Source: Acetobacteraceae bacterium (GTDB lineage: Bacteria > Pseudomonadota > Alphaproteobacteria > Acetobacterales > Acetobacteraceae). From it: 51,852 bases of DNA. This document shows, in pieces, positions 1-7,283 of the stretch. How positions within the stretch are numbered: the stretch's first letter is position 1; each line of letters opens with the position of its first letter. The notes below the pieces were generated by a model. The model ran no database searches, had not been told where the DNA came from, and worked only from the letters and a program-made list of their open reading frames with translations. The stretch lies in assembly GCA_025354865.1 (NCBI GenBank), contig JANXMB010000019.1:1-51852 (forward strand), in the 5' to 3' direction. Both the position numbers and the translations under genes were made by a program.

Positions 1-756
1 ACACCCCGCCTTAGCGATCTGGACCGCCCCGCAGTGTGGCAGGCCCGCGTCGATCTCGCCGCCTGCTTCCGTGCCGCCGCGCGCCTCGGCCTGCACGAGG
101 GCGTGTGCAACCACCTGTCCTTCATGGTTCCCGGCCGCGACGACCTGTTCCTGGTCAACCCCGACGGCTGGTCGTTCGCCGAGATCACCGCCTCCCGCCT
201 GCTGGTTTGCGACTTCGAGCGGCGGGTGGTGGCCGGCGACGGCGTGCCCGAGGACACCGCCTTCTTCATCCACGCCCGCCTGCATATGCGCATCCCCCGT
301 GCGCGCGCCGCCTTCCACACCCATATGCCGAACGCCACCGCGCTGACCATGATCGACGGCCCGCCGCTGCTGTTTGCCGGCCAGTCGTCGTTGAAATTCT
401 ACGGCCGGATCGCGGTGGACGAGGAATATGGCGGCCTCGCGCTCGATGAGACGGAAGGCGATCGCATCGCGTCCACGATCGGCGATGCCGACATCCTGTT
501 CATGCGCCACCACGGCGTGATGGTCTGCGCGCCCACGATCGCCAAGGCCTGGGACGATCTCTATTATCTCGAACGCGCCGCCGAGGTGCAGCGTCTCGCC
601 GCCGCGTCCGGCCGGCCGGTGCGAGCGATCCCGAGGGAACTCGCCGAACGCACCGCCGAGCAGATGCGGCACGAAGGCGGGCGGGATTCGCCGGCTTTGC
701 ATCTGGAGAGCATCAAACGTCAGCTCGACGCGACATCGCCGGAGTATCGCCAGTGA
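1..756 (+). CDS. Class II aldolase/adducin family protein (5' end outside window)
   Basis: The frame is open to the left edge, so the true start is probably upstream; the first start codon in the window is GTG at 34. Family members are metal-dependent aldolases, epimerases or dehydratases related to FucA and AraD. Visible marks are GVCNHLSF near the start (substrate/phosphate loop of the family), HTHMPNATAL (metal-ligand His pair) and MRHHGVMV (third His region). About 240 residues are seen, close to the usual size. The stop overlaps the next start by 4 bases, so the two genes are probably co-transcribed. The substrate cannot be told from the sequence. Family call is secure; function is not. 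Confidence 0.85.
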   Translation, partial: TPRLSDLDRPAVWQARVDLAACFRAAARLGLHEGVCNHLSFMVPGRDDLFLVNPDGWSFAEITASRLLVCDFERRVVAGDGVPEDTAFFIHARLHMRIPRARAAFHTHMPNATALTMIDGPPLLFAGQSSLKFYGRIAVDEEYGGLALDETEGDRIASTIGDADILFMRHHGVMVCAPTIAKAWDDLYYLERAAEVQRLAAASGRPVRAIPRELAERTAEQMRHEGGRDSPALHLESIKRQLDATSPEYRQ

Positions 757-1169
757 GAGCCGCCCCGCTTTTGGCCGTGCTGGCCGCCGTTGTCGGCACC
801 ATGGCCGGTTGCACCCTGATCGACCAGCGCACCTTCGCCCCCTCGCCGGAGGCCGAACCGATCCCCGTCGTCGGGATCGCCGCGCCAGCGACCGGGCGGC
901 CGGCATTGCTGGTCGTCGATTATGCCGTCCCCGCCCCCAATTACCGCGATCTGCTGCGGCTGGCAGTGCGGGCGGCCGAGGCACGCAGCGCCAATGTGCA
1001 ATACGATGTGGTGGCGATAACCCCGACGCTGGAAGCCGCCGCACCGCCGCAGGCGATCGAAATCCTCCGTGCGATCGTGGCGGAGCATGTGCCGGCCGGC
1101 CGGGTTCACCTGGGAATGCGGGCCGATCCCGCGGTGTCCGCGATCCAGGTTCGCGTTTACGTCCGCTAA
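753..1169 (+). CDS. Small putative lipoprotein
   Basis: 138 residues starting at GTG within the stop of the previous gene (GTGA overlap). The N-terminus has a hydrophobic run followed by TMAGC, a lipobox-like site with Cys20, so export and lipidation are likely (inference; the -3 position is Met, which is not ideal). The mature part is hydrophilic and has no motif I recognise. The C-terminal half (ILRAIVAEHVPAGRVHLGMR) resembles the mixed alpha/beta pattern of small periplasmic domains, but I cannot name it. Translational coupling to the aldolase gene suggests the same transcript. Confidence 0.65.
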   Translation: MRAAPLLAVLAAVVGTMAGCTLIDQRTFAPSPEAEPIPVVGIAAPATGRPALLVVDYAVPAPNYRDLLRLAVRAAEARSANVQYDVVAITPTLEAAAPPQAIEILRAIVAEHVPAGRVHLGMRADPAVSAIQVRVYVR

Positions 1170-1173
1170 CCCC

Positions 1174-2058
1174 GTGCCAGCGCGCCGTTTCGTCGGTTCC
1201 CGCGCCGAGGGGCTTTGCCTCGTGCTATTCACCGCCTGCACCTGGGGCCTGACCTGGCCGCAATCGAAGTTCCTGCTGACCATGCTGCCGCCGTTCAGCA
1301 TGCGCACCGCCTGCGGCATCGCCGGCTCCCTCGTTGCTTTCGGCATCGCCGCCGCTCGGCGCGAAAACATGTGGCCGCCACGCAGCGAGTGGCCCTGGCT
1401 GCTGGTCTACGCGATGCTGAATTACGGCCTGTTCGTCGTCCTGACGACGGTTGCGCTGGTGTATCTGCCCGCGTCGGAGGCGGTGACGATCACCTATACG
1501 CTGCCGATCTGGGCCTCGATCCTGGCGTGGCCGCTATTGGGGGAACGTCTGACGCCGACCCGCATCCTGGCCATTCTGCTGGGCTGTGCGGGCGTCGCGA
1601 CCATGGTCGGGATCGGTTCGGAGGCCGCGCGCTGGGACAAATTGCCCGGCGCCGCCACGGGTTTCGCAGCGGCGTGGCTGTTCGGGCTGGGCACCGTGAT
1701 GGCGAAGAAACGCCCGCTCAGCCTGCCGCCGTCCACCAGCGTCGCGTGGCAGGGCGCAATCGGCACCATCCCCGTGCTGATCCTGGCGCAGTGGGAGCAT
1801 CCGCATTGGGCCGGCGTCACCCATGCCGGCTGGGTCTCGATCGCCTACATCGCCAGCCTGCCGCTGTCGGTGGCCTATCTGGCGTGGTTCCGCGCGCTGA
1901 AGCTGGTTTCGGCGTCCACCGCGTCCACCACCGTCCTGGTATCCCCGATGATCGGCGTCATCGGATCGACCCTGCTGCTGGGGGAGGTTCTTGGCCCGCG
2001 CCAACTCCTCGCCCTCGGCATGACCCTCACCGGCGTCGCCCTCGCCGCTCGGAATTAA
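1174..2058 (+). CDS. EamA/DMT-superfamily transporter
   Basis: About 294 residues, almost all in hydrophobic helices, with the two-fold EamA repeat. The first repeat begins TACTWGLTWPQSK and the second GFAAAWLFGLGTVMAKK; the pattern fits ten transmembrane segments. DMT proteins export small metabolites or amino acids from the inner membrane; the substrate is unknown here. I chose GTG at 1174, four bases after the preceding stop. GTG at 1222 has a better-spaced GAGGGG upstream and is a possible alternative. An in-frame ATG at 1069 exists but overlaps the upstream lipoprotein gene by 100 bases and adds non-hydrophobic sequence. Confidence 0.85.
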   Translation: MPARRFVGSRAEGLCLVLFTACTWGLTWPQSKFLLTMLPPFSMRTACGIAGSLVAFGIAAARRENMWPPRSEWPWLLVYAMLNYGLFVVLTTVALVYLPASEAVTITYTLPIWASILAWPLLGERLTPTRILAILLGCAGVATMVGIGSEAARWDKLPGAATGFAAAWLFGLGTVMAKKRPLSLPPSTSVAWQGAIGTIPVLILAQWEHPHWAGVTHAGWVSIAYIASLPLSVAYLAWFRALKLVSASTASTTVLVSPMIGVIGSTLLLGEVLGPRQLLALGMTLTGVALAARN

Positions 2059-2069
2059 CCGCCCATCGC

Positions 2070-2172
2070 TAGAGCGCGATGACCGAAGGTGGAATCACCG
2101 GAGGTCTGAATCGCGCGAACAAACAATAGGTTAGATCGCGATACGTGAGCGAGAGCGAACGCATCGCGCTCT
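2070..2172 (+). repeat. Dispersed intergenic element, copy 1 (forward)
   Basis: About 103 bp closely matching 29669-29773 and, inverted, 2873-2963 and 49403-49490. Ends are inverted: AGAGCGCGAT at 2071-2080 and ATCGCGCTCT at 2163-2172. A second inverted pair (AGATCGCGAT near 2133 against the right end, one mismatch) flanks a 20-base loop identical to that of copy 3. An ATG at 2079 opens a 16-codon frame, MTEGGITGGLNRANKQ, ending at 2129. The element lies between the transporter and the OmpA-like gene. Confidence 0.85.
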
Positions 2173-2254
2173 GGCGGCGAACACAACCGCGCGAGGCCCG
2201 GTCGCAATGCCCGAAACGTGCTATACCGCCGGTATCAAGAATGGGAGATCCACC

Positions 2255-2809
2255 ATGCGCACCGCGCTTTTGTCCGCCGCCCTGCTGCTGGGCACCAGCC
2301 TGCCCGGTTGGGCGCAAGTCAACCCCGACGCCGATCAGATCGTCAAATCGCTGCAGCCGCTGACCACAAGCGGCGGCAACCGAGGCGTACGGATCGCCAA
2401 TCCCTCGGGTGCGGCCCCGGCGGCTGCACCGGCTGCGGCTGCGACCCCGGCCGCCGCGCTGCCGTCGGCGAGCCTGAGCGTGCTGTTCGCGTCGGGATCG
2501 GCCGAACTGACGGCCTCGGCGGTCGCGACGCTGAACGAACTGGGTAAGGCGCTGACCGATCGGCGTCTGGCCGACGGCAAATTCCGGATCGAGGGCCATA
2601 CCGATACCGTCGGCACCATGGACGGCAATCGGTCGCTATCGGAAGCGCGCGCCAAGGCGGTGGCCGATTATCTGGCGTCCAGCCACCACGTCGATCCCGG
2701 CAGGTTGCAGGCGGTCGGCATGGGCGAGGAAGGTCTGCTGATCGCAACCCCGAACCAGACCCCCGAACCGCGCAACCGCCGCGTTGTCGTGGTCAACATC
2801 GGCGGCTGA
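2255..2809 (+). CDS. OmpA-family outer membrane / peptidoglycan-associated protein
   Basis: 184 residues. A signal peptide (residues 1-21, ending GWAQ) is followed by an Ala/Pro-rich linker (about 50-72) and an OmpA C-terminal domain (about 73-183). The domain has the diaminopimelate-binding pattern GHTDTVGTMDGN (114-125) with LSEARAKAV (128-136) and a late NRRV (174-177). Such domains anchor envelope proteins non-covalently to peptidoglycan; there is no beta-barrel, so the protein is periplasmic or lipid-anchored by other means. ATG at 2255 is preferred because GGGAGA precedes it and the signal peptide then starts MRTALL. A strong terminator follows. The gene sits between two oppositely oriented copies of the dispersed element. 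Confidence 0.9.
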   Translation: MRTALLSAALLLGTSLPGWAQVNPDADQIVKSLQPLTTSGGNRGVRIANPSGAAPAAAPAAAATPAAALPSASLSVLFASGSAELTASAVATLNELGKALTDRRLADGKFRIEGHTDTVGTMDGNRSLSEARAKAVADYLASSHHVDPGRLQAVGMGEEGLLIATPNQTPEPRNRRVVVVNIGG

Positions 2810-2830
2810 ACGGCGCATCCGGAAAACAAG

Positions 2831-2863
2831 CGGCGCGGACCGGTATGGCCCGCGCCGTTTTTT
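2831..2863 (+). terminator. Rho-independent terminator of the OmpA-like gene
   Basis: Stem CGGCGCGG (2831-2838) with CCGCGCCG (2850-2857), extended by two inner pairs after one mismatch, 5-base loop, then six T (2858-2863). It starts 22 bases after the stop codon. Confidence 0.9.
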
Positions 2864-2872
2864 AACCCGTTT

Positions 2873-2963
2873 TGCCTTCGCTGACGCTCACGCAACGCGG
2901 TATTGCTCTTTGTTCGACCGCACGATTCAGACCTTCGACGATACCGTCTCCGGTCATCGTGCT
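2873..2963 (-). repeat. Dispersed intergenic element, copy 2 (inverted, diverged)
   Basis: Most diverged copy. The core CGATTCAGACCTTCG and CGGTCATCG are shared with 49403-49490, and GACGCTCACGC matches the loop region of copies 1 and 3, but the terminal palindromes have decayed. On the minus strand an ATG at 2957 opens a 31-codon frame beginning MTGDGIVEGLNRAVEQ and ending at 2862. It is preceded by GGAG and starts 10 bases after the stop of the substrate-binding protein gene. It could be a small coupled gene; evidence is weak. Confidence 0.7.
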
Positions 2964-2967
2964 CCGA

Positions 2968-4143
2968 TCAATACGCCAGAGCCGATTGTTCCACCGGCAT
3001 CCAACGGCCATCCTTCACCACCGTCAGGAACGACTTGGACGAGCCGTGGTGCTGGTTCGGGCCGAACGACAACTCGGTGCCGAAGATGTCCTTGTAGTTG
3101 GAAATCTTCTCCAACCCGGCGACGAAATTGTCCACCGTCAGGTCGGGACCGGCGTTTTGCAGCGCCTGGATGACGATCTGGGCGGCGGTGTAGCCGACCT
3201 CGCCATGGAAGTTGACATCGCGGCCATACTTCGCCTTGAAGCGCTTGGCGAAATCCTGCACCGCCGACCGGGGATCGTCGGGGTAGGCATACAGCGCCGG
3301 AGTCATGCAGAAGAACCCATCGGTCGCGCCGCCCGGCAGGCTGGCAACGGCGGTATCGTACGCCGCGAACTGGCCGATCAGATCGACATTCCAGCTCATT
3401 TTACGGGCGGTCTGCACGATGATGTTGGTGTCGCGCACGATGGTGCCAAGCATGATGGCGTCGCAGCCGGCATCTTTCAGCTTCGACACGTTGGCATTGA
3501 AATCGGTGTCGGTCGGCTTGTGCGCGGTGGTGGCGACGACTTTCATGCCCATCGCCTCGGTCTGCGCGACCACGCCGGCCAGCACGTCTTTGCCGAAATC
3601 GCTGTCCTGATACATCACGCAGAACGCCTTGCGGCCGCGCTTTTCGGCGAAATACTTCACGGCCGCGCGCATCTGATCGTAGTACGAGGCGAATTGCCCG
3701 AATTTGAGCCTGTTGTACGGCTCGTACATCAGGCGGGCGGCGGTCAGCGGCAGCACATTCGGCACGTTCTTGGCGAACTGCGCCGGCATGTTGGCATCGT
3801 TCATCGGCGTGCCGCCGTTGCCGAGCGCCAGGAAGATATTATCGTTATTTAACAGTTTATTCATCGCCTGCACCGCGCGCGGCACCTGGTACTGGTTGTC
3901 CTCGACGATGTGCTTGATCTTGCGCCCGTGAATGCCGCCCTTGGCATTGATCTCCTCGAACGCGAGGTGGATGGCATCGCTGTTGTTCACACCCTGCACG
4001 GCCGTCACGCCCGAGAGGTCGGTGATCTGGCCGATCACGATTTCCGTAGCAGTCACGCCACGCACGGGATCGGCCGCCTGGGCCGAGGTGCCGAACAGCA
4101 ATGCAAGCGCGAGGGCCGCGCCGGTTGAGCGTGGTGTGAGCAT
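2968..4143 (-). CDS. ABC transporter substrate-binding protein (type 1 periplasmic, Leu/Ile/Val-like)
   Basis: 391 residues with a signal peptide (about 1-23, ending SAQA) and the start of the mature protein typical for this class, TEIVIGQITDLSG. The fold is that of LivK-like receptors of HAAT ABC importers, which bind branched-chain amino acids, amides or aromatic acids in the periplasm. Later blocks typical of the family are KHIVEDNQYQVPRAVQAMNK and a C-terminal HHGSSKSFLTVVKDGRW. No permease or ATPase gene is next to it, so either the transporter is encoded elsewhere or the receptor is an orphan. A short AT-rich patch near 3835-3862 codes for NKLLNNDNIF. The ligand is unknown. The upstream ThDP enzyme gene lies in the same direction. 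Confidence 0.92.
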   Translation of the reverse strand: MLTPRSTGAALALALLFGTSAQAADPVRGVTATEIVIGQITDLSGVTAVQGVNNSDAIHLAFEEINAKGGIHGRKIKHIVEDNQYQVPRAVQAMNKLLNNDNIFLALGNGGTPMNDANMPAQFAKNVPNVLPLTAARLMYEPYNRLKFGQFASYYDQMRAAVKYFAEKRGRKAFCVMYQDSDFGKDVLAGVVAQTEAMGMKVVATTAHKPTDTDFNANVSKLKDAGCDAIMLGTIVRDTNIIVQTARKMSWNVDLIGQFAAYDTAVASLPGGATDGFFCMTPALYAYPDDPRSAVQDFAKRFKAKYGRDVNFHGEVGYTAAQIVIQALQNAGPDLTVDNFVAGLEKISNYKDIFGTELSFGPNQHHGSSKSFLTVVKDGRWMPVEQSALAY

Positions 4144-4250
4144 GGTGTTTCCTTCTGGTTCGACCGGTCGCTTATTGGCGCCGTCCGGCGATATCGGCAG
4201 GGCCGGCGCGCCGTGTCAACGCACTGGCTACCCGGTGGGCCACCCCGGGC

Positions 4251-4302
4251 AGCTACCCAGCAGACGACGGTCGCTGGATCAGGCCCCAGATGCTGGGTAG
4301 CT
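4251..4302. repeat. Inverted repeat over the ThDP-enzyme stop codon
   Basis: AGCTACCCAGCA (4251-4262) and TGCTGGGTAGCT (4291-4302) are perfect 12-base complements with a 28-base loop, spanning the last 16 codons and the stop. A further GCTACCC at 4228-4234 and a GC-rich dyad at 4231-4249 lie just downstream. Possibly part of the transcript 3' end; there is no T run. Confidence 0.5.
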
Positions 4303-5869
4303 CGCCCACCGGAATTTCGATCAGGGCCGGGCCGGGATTGGCGAACGCATCCCGCAATGCGGTGCGCAATGCCTCCGGCGTTTCGGCCTTGGTTCCTCGC
4401 ATACCGAAACTATGCGCCATCGCGACGAAATCGGGATTTCGCAATTCCACCCCGATCGTTCTGCCACCGTATTGCGTTTGCTGGATCCGTTTCACGTTGC
4501 CGAACGCGCCATCGTTCATCACGATGCACACGACATCGATGCCGTGCGCCACAGAAGTAGACATTTCCTGCACGTTGAACATGAAGCCACCATCGCCGGA
4601 AATCGACAGCACCTTGCGATCGGGGAATGCCACTTTGGCACCGAGCGCGGTGGGGTAGGCGTAGCCGAGGGTGCCTTGGAAGCCGGGGGTGATCAGGGTG
4701 CGCGGGCGGTAAAATGGCATGCCGTATTGCACGAACGTTGCGAGTTGCGTGACATCCGTCACCAGAATGCCGTCTTCCGGCAGTTCCTCCCGGATGACCT
4801 GTGCCAGAGCGAATTGCTGGGTCAGGGTCGCGAGTTGCGCGGCCACCGTCCGTCTGGCCGCCACGACCCGTTCATGGTTGGCCGTGCGTTGCGCCACGCT
4901 GGACGTCAGCGCGTCCATCCCGGTATCGGCATGGCAGATCAGCGCGACATCGGCCGGCCGAGGCAGCGTGGCCTGCACCGGATCGATATCGATGCGGATG
5001 GTTTTCACCGCCCCCTGCCGCCCCCATGCCAGGCCGGGAGCGAGGAACCGGGTTCCCACCACGATCGCCAGATCGGTGTCCGCCCACAGCGCCTGCCCGG
5101 CCAACATGCCGGCGGCCAGGGGGTGACGGGCATCGATGGCGCCGGCGCCGGAGCGGCTCATGATCACCGGCGCCTGGATGCGTTCGGCGAAACGACGGAG
5201 GGATTCGCTCGCATCCATCGCCCCGAAGCCGACGAAAATCGCCGGGTTTTTCGCCGCCGCGATCAGTCGCGCCGCTGCCTCCACCGCCATTGCCTCGGGC
5301 TGCTTGCGTTCGATGTCCAACGGACCTTCCGGCAAAGCGACCGCGCCGCTGCTGGCCAGGATGTCCGGCGCCATTTCGAAGACGGCGGGGTGCTGGCGGC
5401 CTTGCAGCATGGACTGGAAGGCTTGTTGCAGCAAAGCCGGCGCGGCGGCCGGGCTCTCCGCCCGTTCCACCCAGGGCACGACGCCTTTCAGCGCCATCGT
5501 CTGGTCGCGCAACTCGTGCGGGATGCCCAGGCCCAGCCCGATCTGATGCGAGGGGATTTGACCGGTGAGGCCGAGCACCGGGACGTTGGAACCGGCGGCT
5601 GTGGCGAGGGCGGCGGTGGCGTTGAGGATGCCGGGACCGGGCACGACGGCGAACACGCCCGGCTTGCCCGAGGCCTGGGCATAGCCCAATGCCATGTAAG
5701 CCGCGCCTTGTTCGTGCCGTGTGTGGAAGGTGCGCATGGTCTGGCGCTGGCCGTGCAGCGCATCGAACAGCGGGTCGAGCTGGATGCCCGGCAGCCCGAA
5801 AATCGTATCGACGCCGAGGCGCGCGAGGGTGCGGACGACGGCCTGGCCGCCGGTCATTTTTTCGGTCAA
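4253..5869 (-). CDS. Thiamine-diphosphate-dependent enzyme, acetolactate synthase-like
   Basis: 538 residues in the three-domain ThDP arrangement: Pyr domain (about 1-170) with catalytic Glu53 in RHEQGAAY, central domain (about 190-320), and PP domain (about 350-530) with the cofactor/Mg motif GDGGFMFN at 425-432 and the closing ND at 448-449. Relatives are annotated as acetolactate synthase large subunit, benzoylformate decarboxylase or oxalyl-CoA decarboxylase-like. No ilvN-type regulatory subunit is nearby, so a catabolic 2-oxo acid decarboxylase or carboligase is as likely as a biosynthetic role. The amidase gene lies 37 bases upstream in the same direction, and the substrate-binding protein follows 109 bases downstream. 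The substrate is not predictable. Confidence 0.88.
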   Translation of the reverse strand: MTEKMTGGQAVVRTLARLGVDTIFGLPGIQLDPLFDALHGQRQTMRTFHTRHEQGAAYMALGYAQASGKPGVFAVVPGPGILNATAALATAAGSNVPVLGLTGQIPSHQIGLGLGIPHELRDQTMALKGVVPWVERAESPAAAPALLQQAFQSMLQGRQHPAVFEMAPDILASSGAVALPEGPLDIERKQPEAMAVEAAARLIAAAKNPAIFVGFGAMDASESLRRFAERIQAPVIMSRSGAGAIDARHPLAAGMLAGQALWADTDLAIVVGTRFLAPGLAWGRQGAVKTIRIDIDPVQATLPRPADVALICHADTGMDALTSSVAQRTANHERVVAARRTVAAQLATLTQQFALAQVIREELPEDGILVTDVTQLATFVQYGMPFYRPRTLITPGFQGTLGYAYPTALGAKVAFPDRKVLSISGDGGFMFNVQEMSTSVAHGIDVVCIVMNDGAFGNVKRIQQTQYGGRTIGVELRNPDFVAMAHSFGMRGTKAETPEALRTALRDAFANPGPALIEIPVGELPSIWGLIQRPSSAG

Positions 5870-5906
5870 TTGGGCGTTCCTTCGATTCTTGAGGGCTTAA
5901 CCCTGG

Positions 5907-7250
5907 TCATCGCGATTGAAGGCACGCCTCCACCGCCGCCGCAATCCCGAACAACCGCGCATCGCCCATCGTCTCCCCGGTCAGCATCAGGCTGGTTGGG
6001 GCGTCCCCCGGCCGATGGCAGGGCAGCGCGATCGAACAGCGATCGAAGAAATTGCCCAAAGCGGTATTGCGCAAAATCAGCATGTTGATGCGGTTATAGG
6101 CTTCCCGATCGGACAACGACGCGATCGTCGGCGCCACGATCGGCACTGTCGGCATCAGCACACAATCGTAAGCGGCGGTGGCGGCGTCGAAACGGGCGAT
6201 CGAGCGCGCCCGGGCGTCCCGCAGGTCGAGGTAATCGGCCGCCGACAGGTGCTCGCCTCGGGCAATGCGCACCCGGATGTTGGGGTCGTAGCCGTCGCCT
6301 TTCGCCGCCAGCAGGCCGCGATGCCAGGCATAGGCTTCCGACGCTGCGAAACCGCCCTTGGCGTTGATCGCCGGGACATCGTCGAAGGCATCGAACCGCA
6401 CCCGCGCAATCGTCGCCCCCTCCGCCGACAGGGCCGACAAGGCGGCGTCGAACGCGGCGGCCACGGTTTTATCGAGGTCGTCCAGCACCATGTTATCCGG
6501 CACCGCAAACCGCAGCCCACGCAGGCCGATCGGCGCCGGGACACCCGCCGTTTGGCCGGCCAGAATGCCGTCGATCGCCGCGCAGCAAGCGACACTGGGG
6601 GCGAGCGGGCCGACCGAATCGAGGGACGGCGCCAAAGGCAGCACCCCGTCGATCGGCACCCGCCGCGCCGTGGGTTTGTAGCCGACGACCCCGCAGAACG
6701 CGGCAGGGATGCGGCAGGAACCGCCGGTATCCGTACCCAGCCCCGCCGCCGCCATGCCATCGGCGATCGCCACCCCCGTGCCGGACGACGAACCGCCGGG
6801 AATGCGCCGCGCCGCACGATCCCAGGGCGACGCCGGCGTCCCGTAATGCGGATTGATGCCGAGGCCGGAGAACGCGAACTCGGTCATGTTCGTCCGCCCG
6901 ACCGGGATGAAACCCGCCGCCAGCATGCGCGCCACCACCGGCGCATTGGCCGCAGCCGGGGGCGCATCGGCCAGCACCGCCGACCCGGCCGGCGTCGGCT
7001 CCCCCGCGATGTCGAACAAATCCTTCAGCGCGATCGGAATCCCGGCATACCGCCCCGGCGACCGCCCCACTCGCCGCAGCCCATCCGACGCATCCGCCAT
7101 CGCCCGCGCCTGCTCGGCATGCACCTTTATGAATACCCGAGCACCCTCCCCGGCGGGATCGGCGATGCGGGCGAGCGCGTCTTCGATCAACGCGCGGCTG
7201 CTGGTCTGGCCTGCATCCAGGGCCTGGGCGAGTTCGTCGATTCTGCGCAT
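5907..7250 (-). CDS. Amidase (amidase-signature family hydrolase)
   Basis: 447 residues. The Ser-cisSer-Lys triad is visible: Lys76 in IPIALKDLFD, cis-Ser154 in PGGSSSGTG, and nucleophile Ser178 in DTGGSCRIPAAFCG, with the GYKPT block following. Such enzymes hydrolyse amide bonds in the cytoplasm. The sequence does not look like GatA because no gatB or gatC is nearby and the C-terminal part is short and divergent. ATG at 7250 is preferred over longer in-frame starts because AGGAG lies seven bases upstream and the protein then begins with the family's usual first helix. The gene is divergent from the uronate dehydrogenase gene with only 33 bases between start codons. Confidence 0.88.
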   Translation of the reverse strand: MRRIDELAQALDAGQTSSRALIEDALARIADPAGEGARVFIKVHAEQARAMADASDGLRRVGRSPGRYAGIPIALKDLFDIAGEPTPAGSAVLADAPPAAANAPVVARMLAAGFIPVGRTNMTEFAFSGLGINPHYGTPASPWDRAARRIPGGSSSGTGVAIADGMAAAGLGTDTGGSCRIPAAFCGVVGYKPTARRVPIDGVLPLAPSLDSVGPLAPSVACCAAIDGILAGQTAGVPAPIGLRGLRFAVPDNMVLDDLDKTVAAAFDAALSALSAEGATIARVRFDAFDDVPAINAKGGFAASEAYAWHRGLLAAKGDGYDPNIRVRIARGEHLSAADYLDLRDARARSIARFDAATAAYDCVLMPTVPIVAPTIASLSDREAYNRINMLILRNTALGNFFDRCSIALPCHRPGDAPTSLMLTGETMGDARLFGIAAAVEACLQSR

Positions 7251-7283
7251 GATAGGGCTCCTGTCCTTCGTTCGGAGCATGCC

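Noticed and set aside
3835-3862. AT-rich patch inside the substrate-binding protein gene
   Set aside because: It codes in frame for Asn/Leu/Ile residues that fit the family, so composition follows the protein sequence.
4412-6088. 558-codon plus-strand open frame opposite the ThDP enzyme
   Set aside because: Antisense shadow with His/Arg/Gly-rich sequence; the minus strand has full ThDP motifs.
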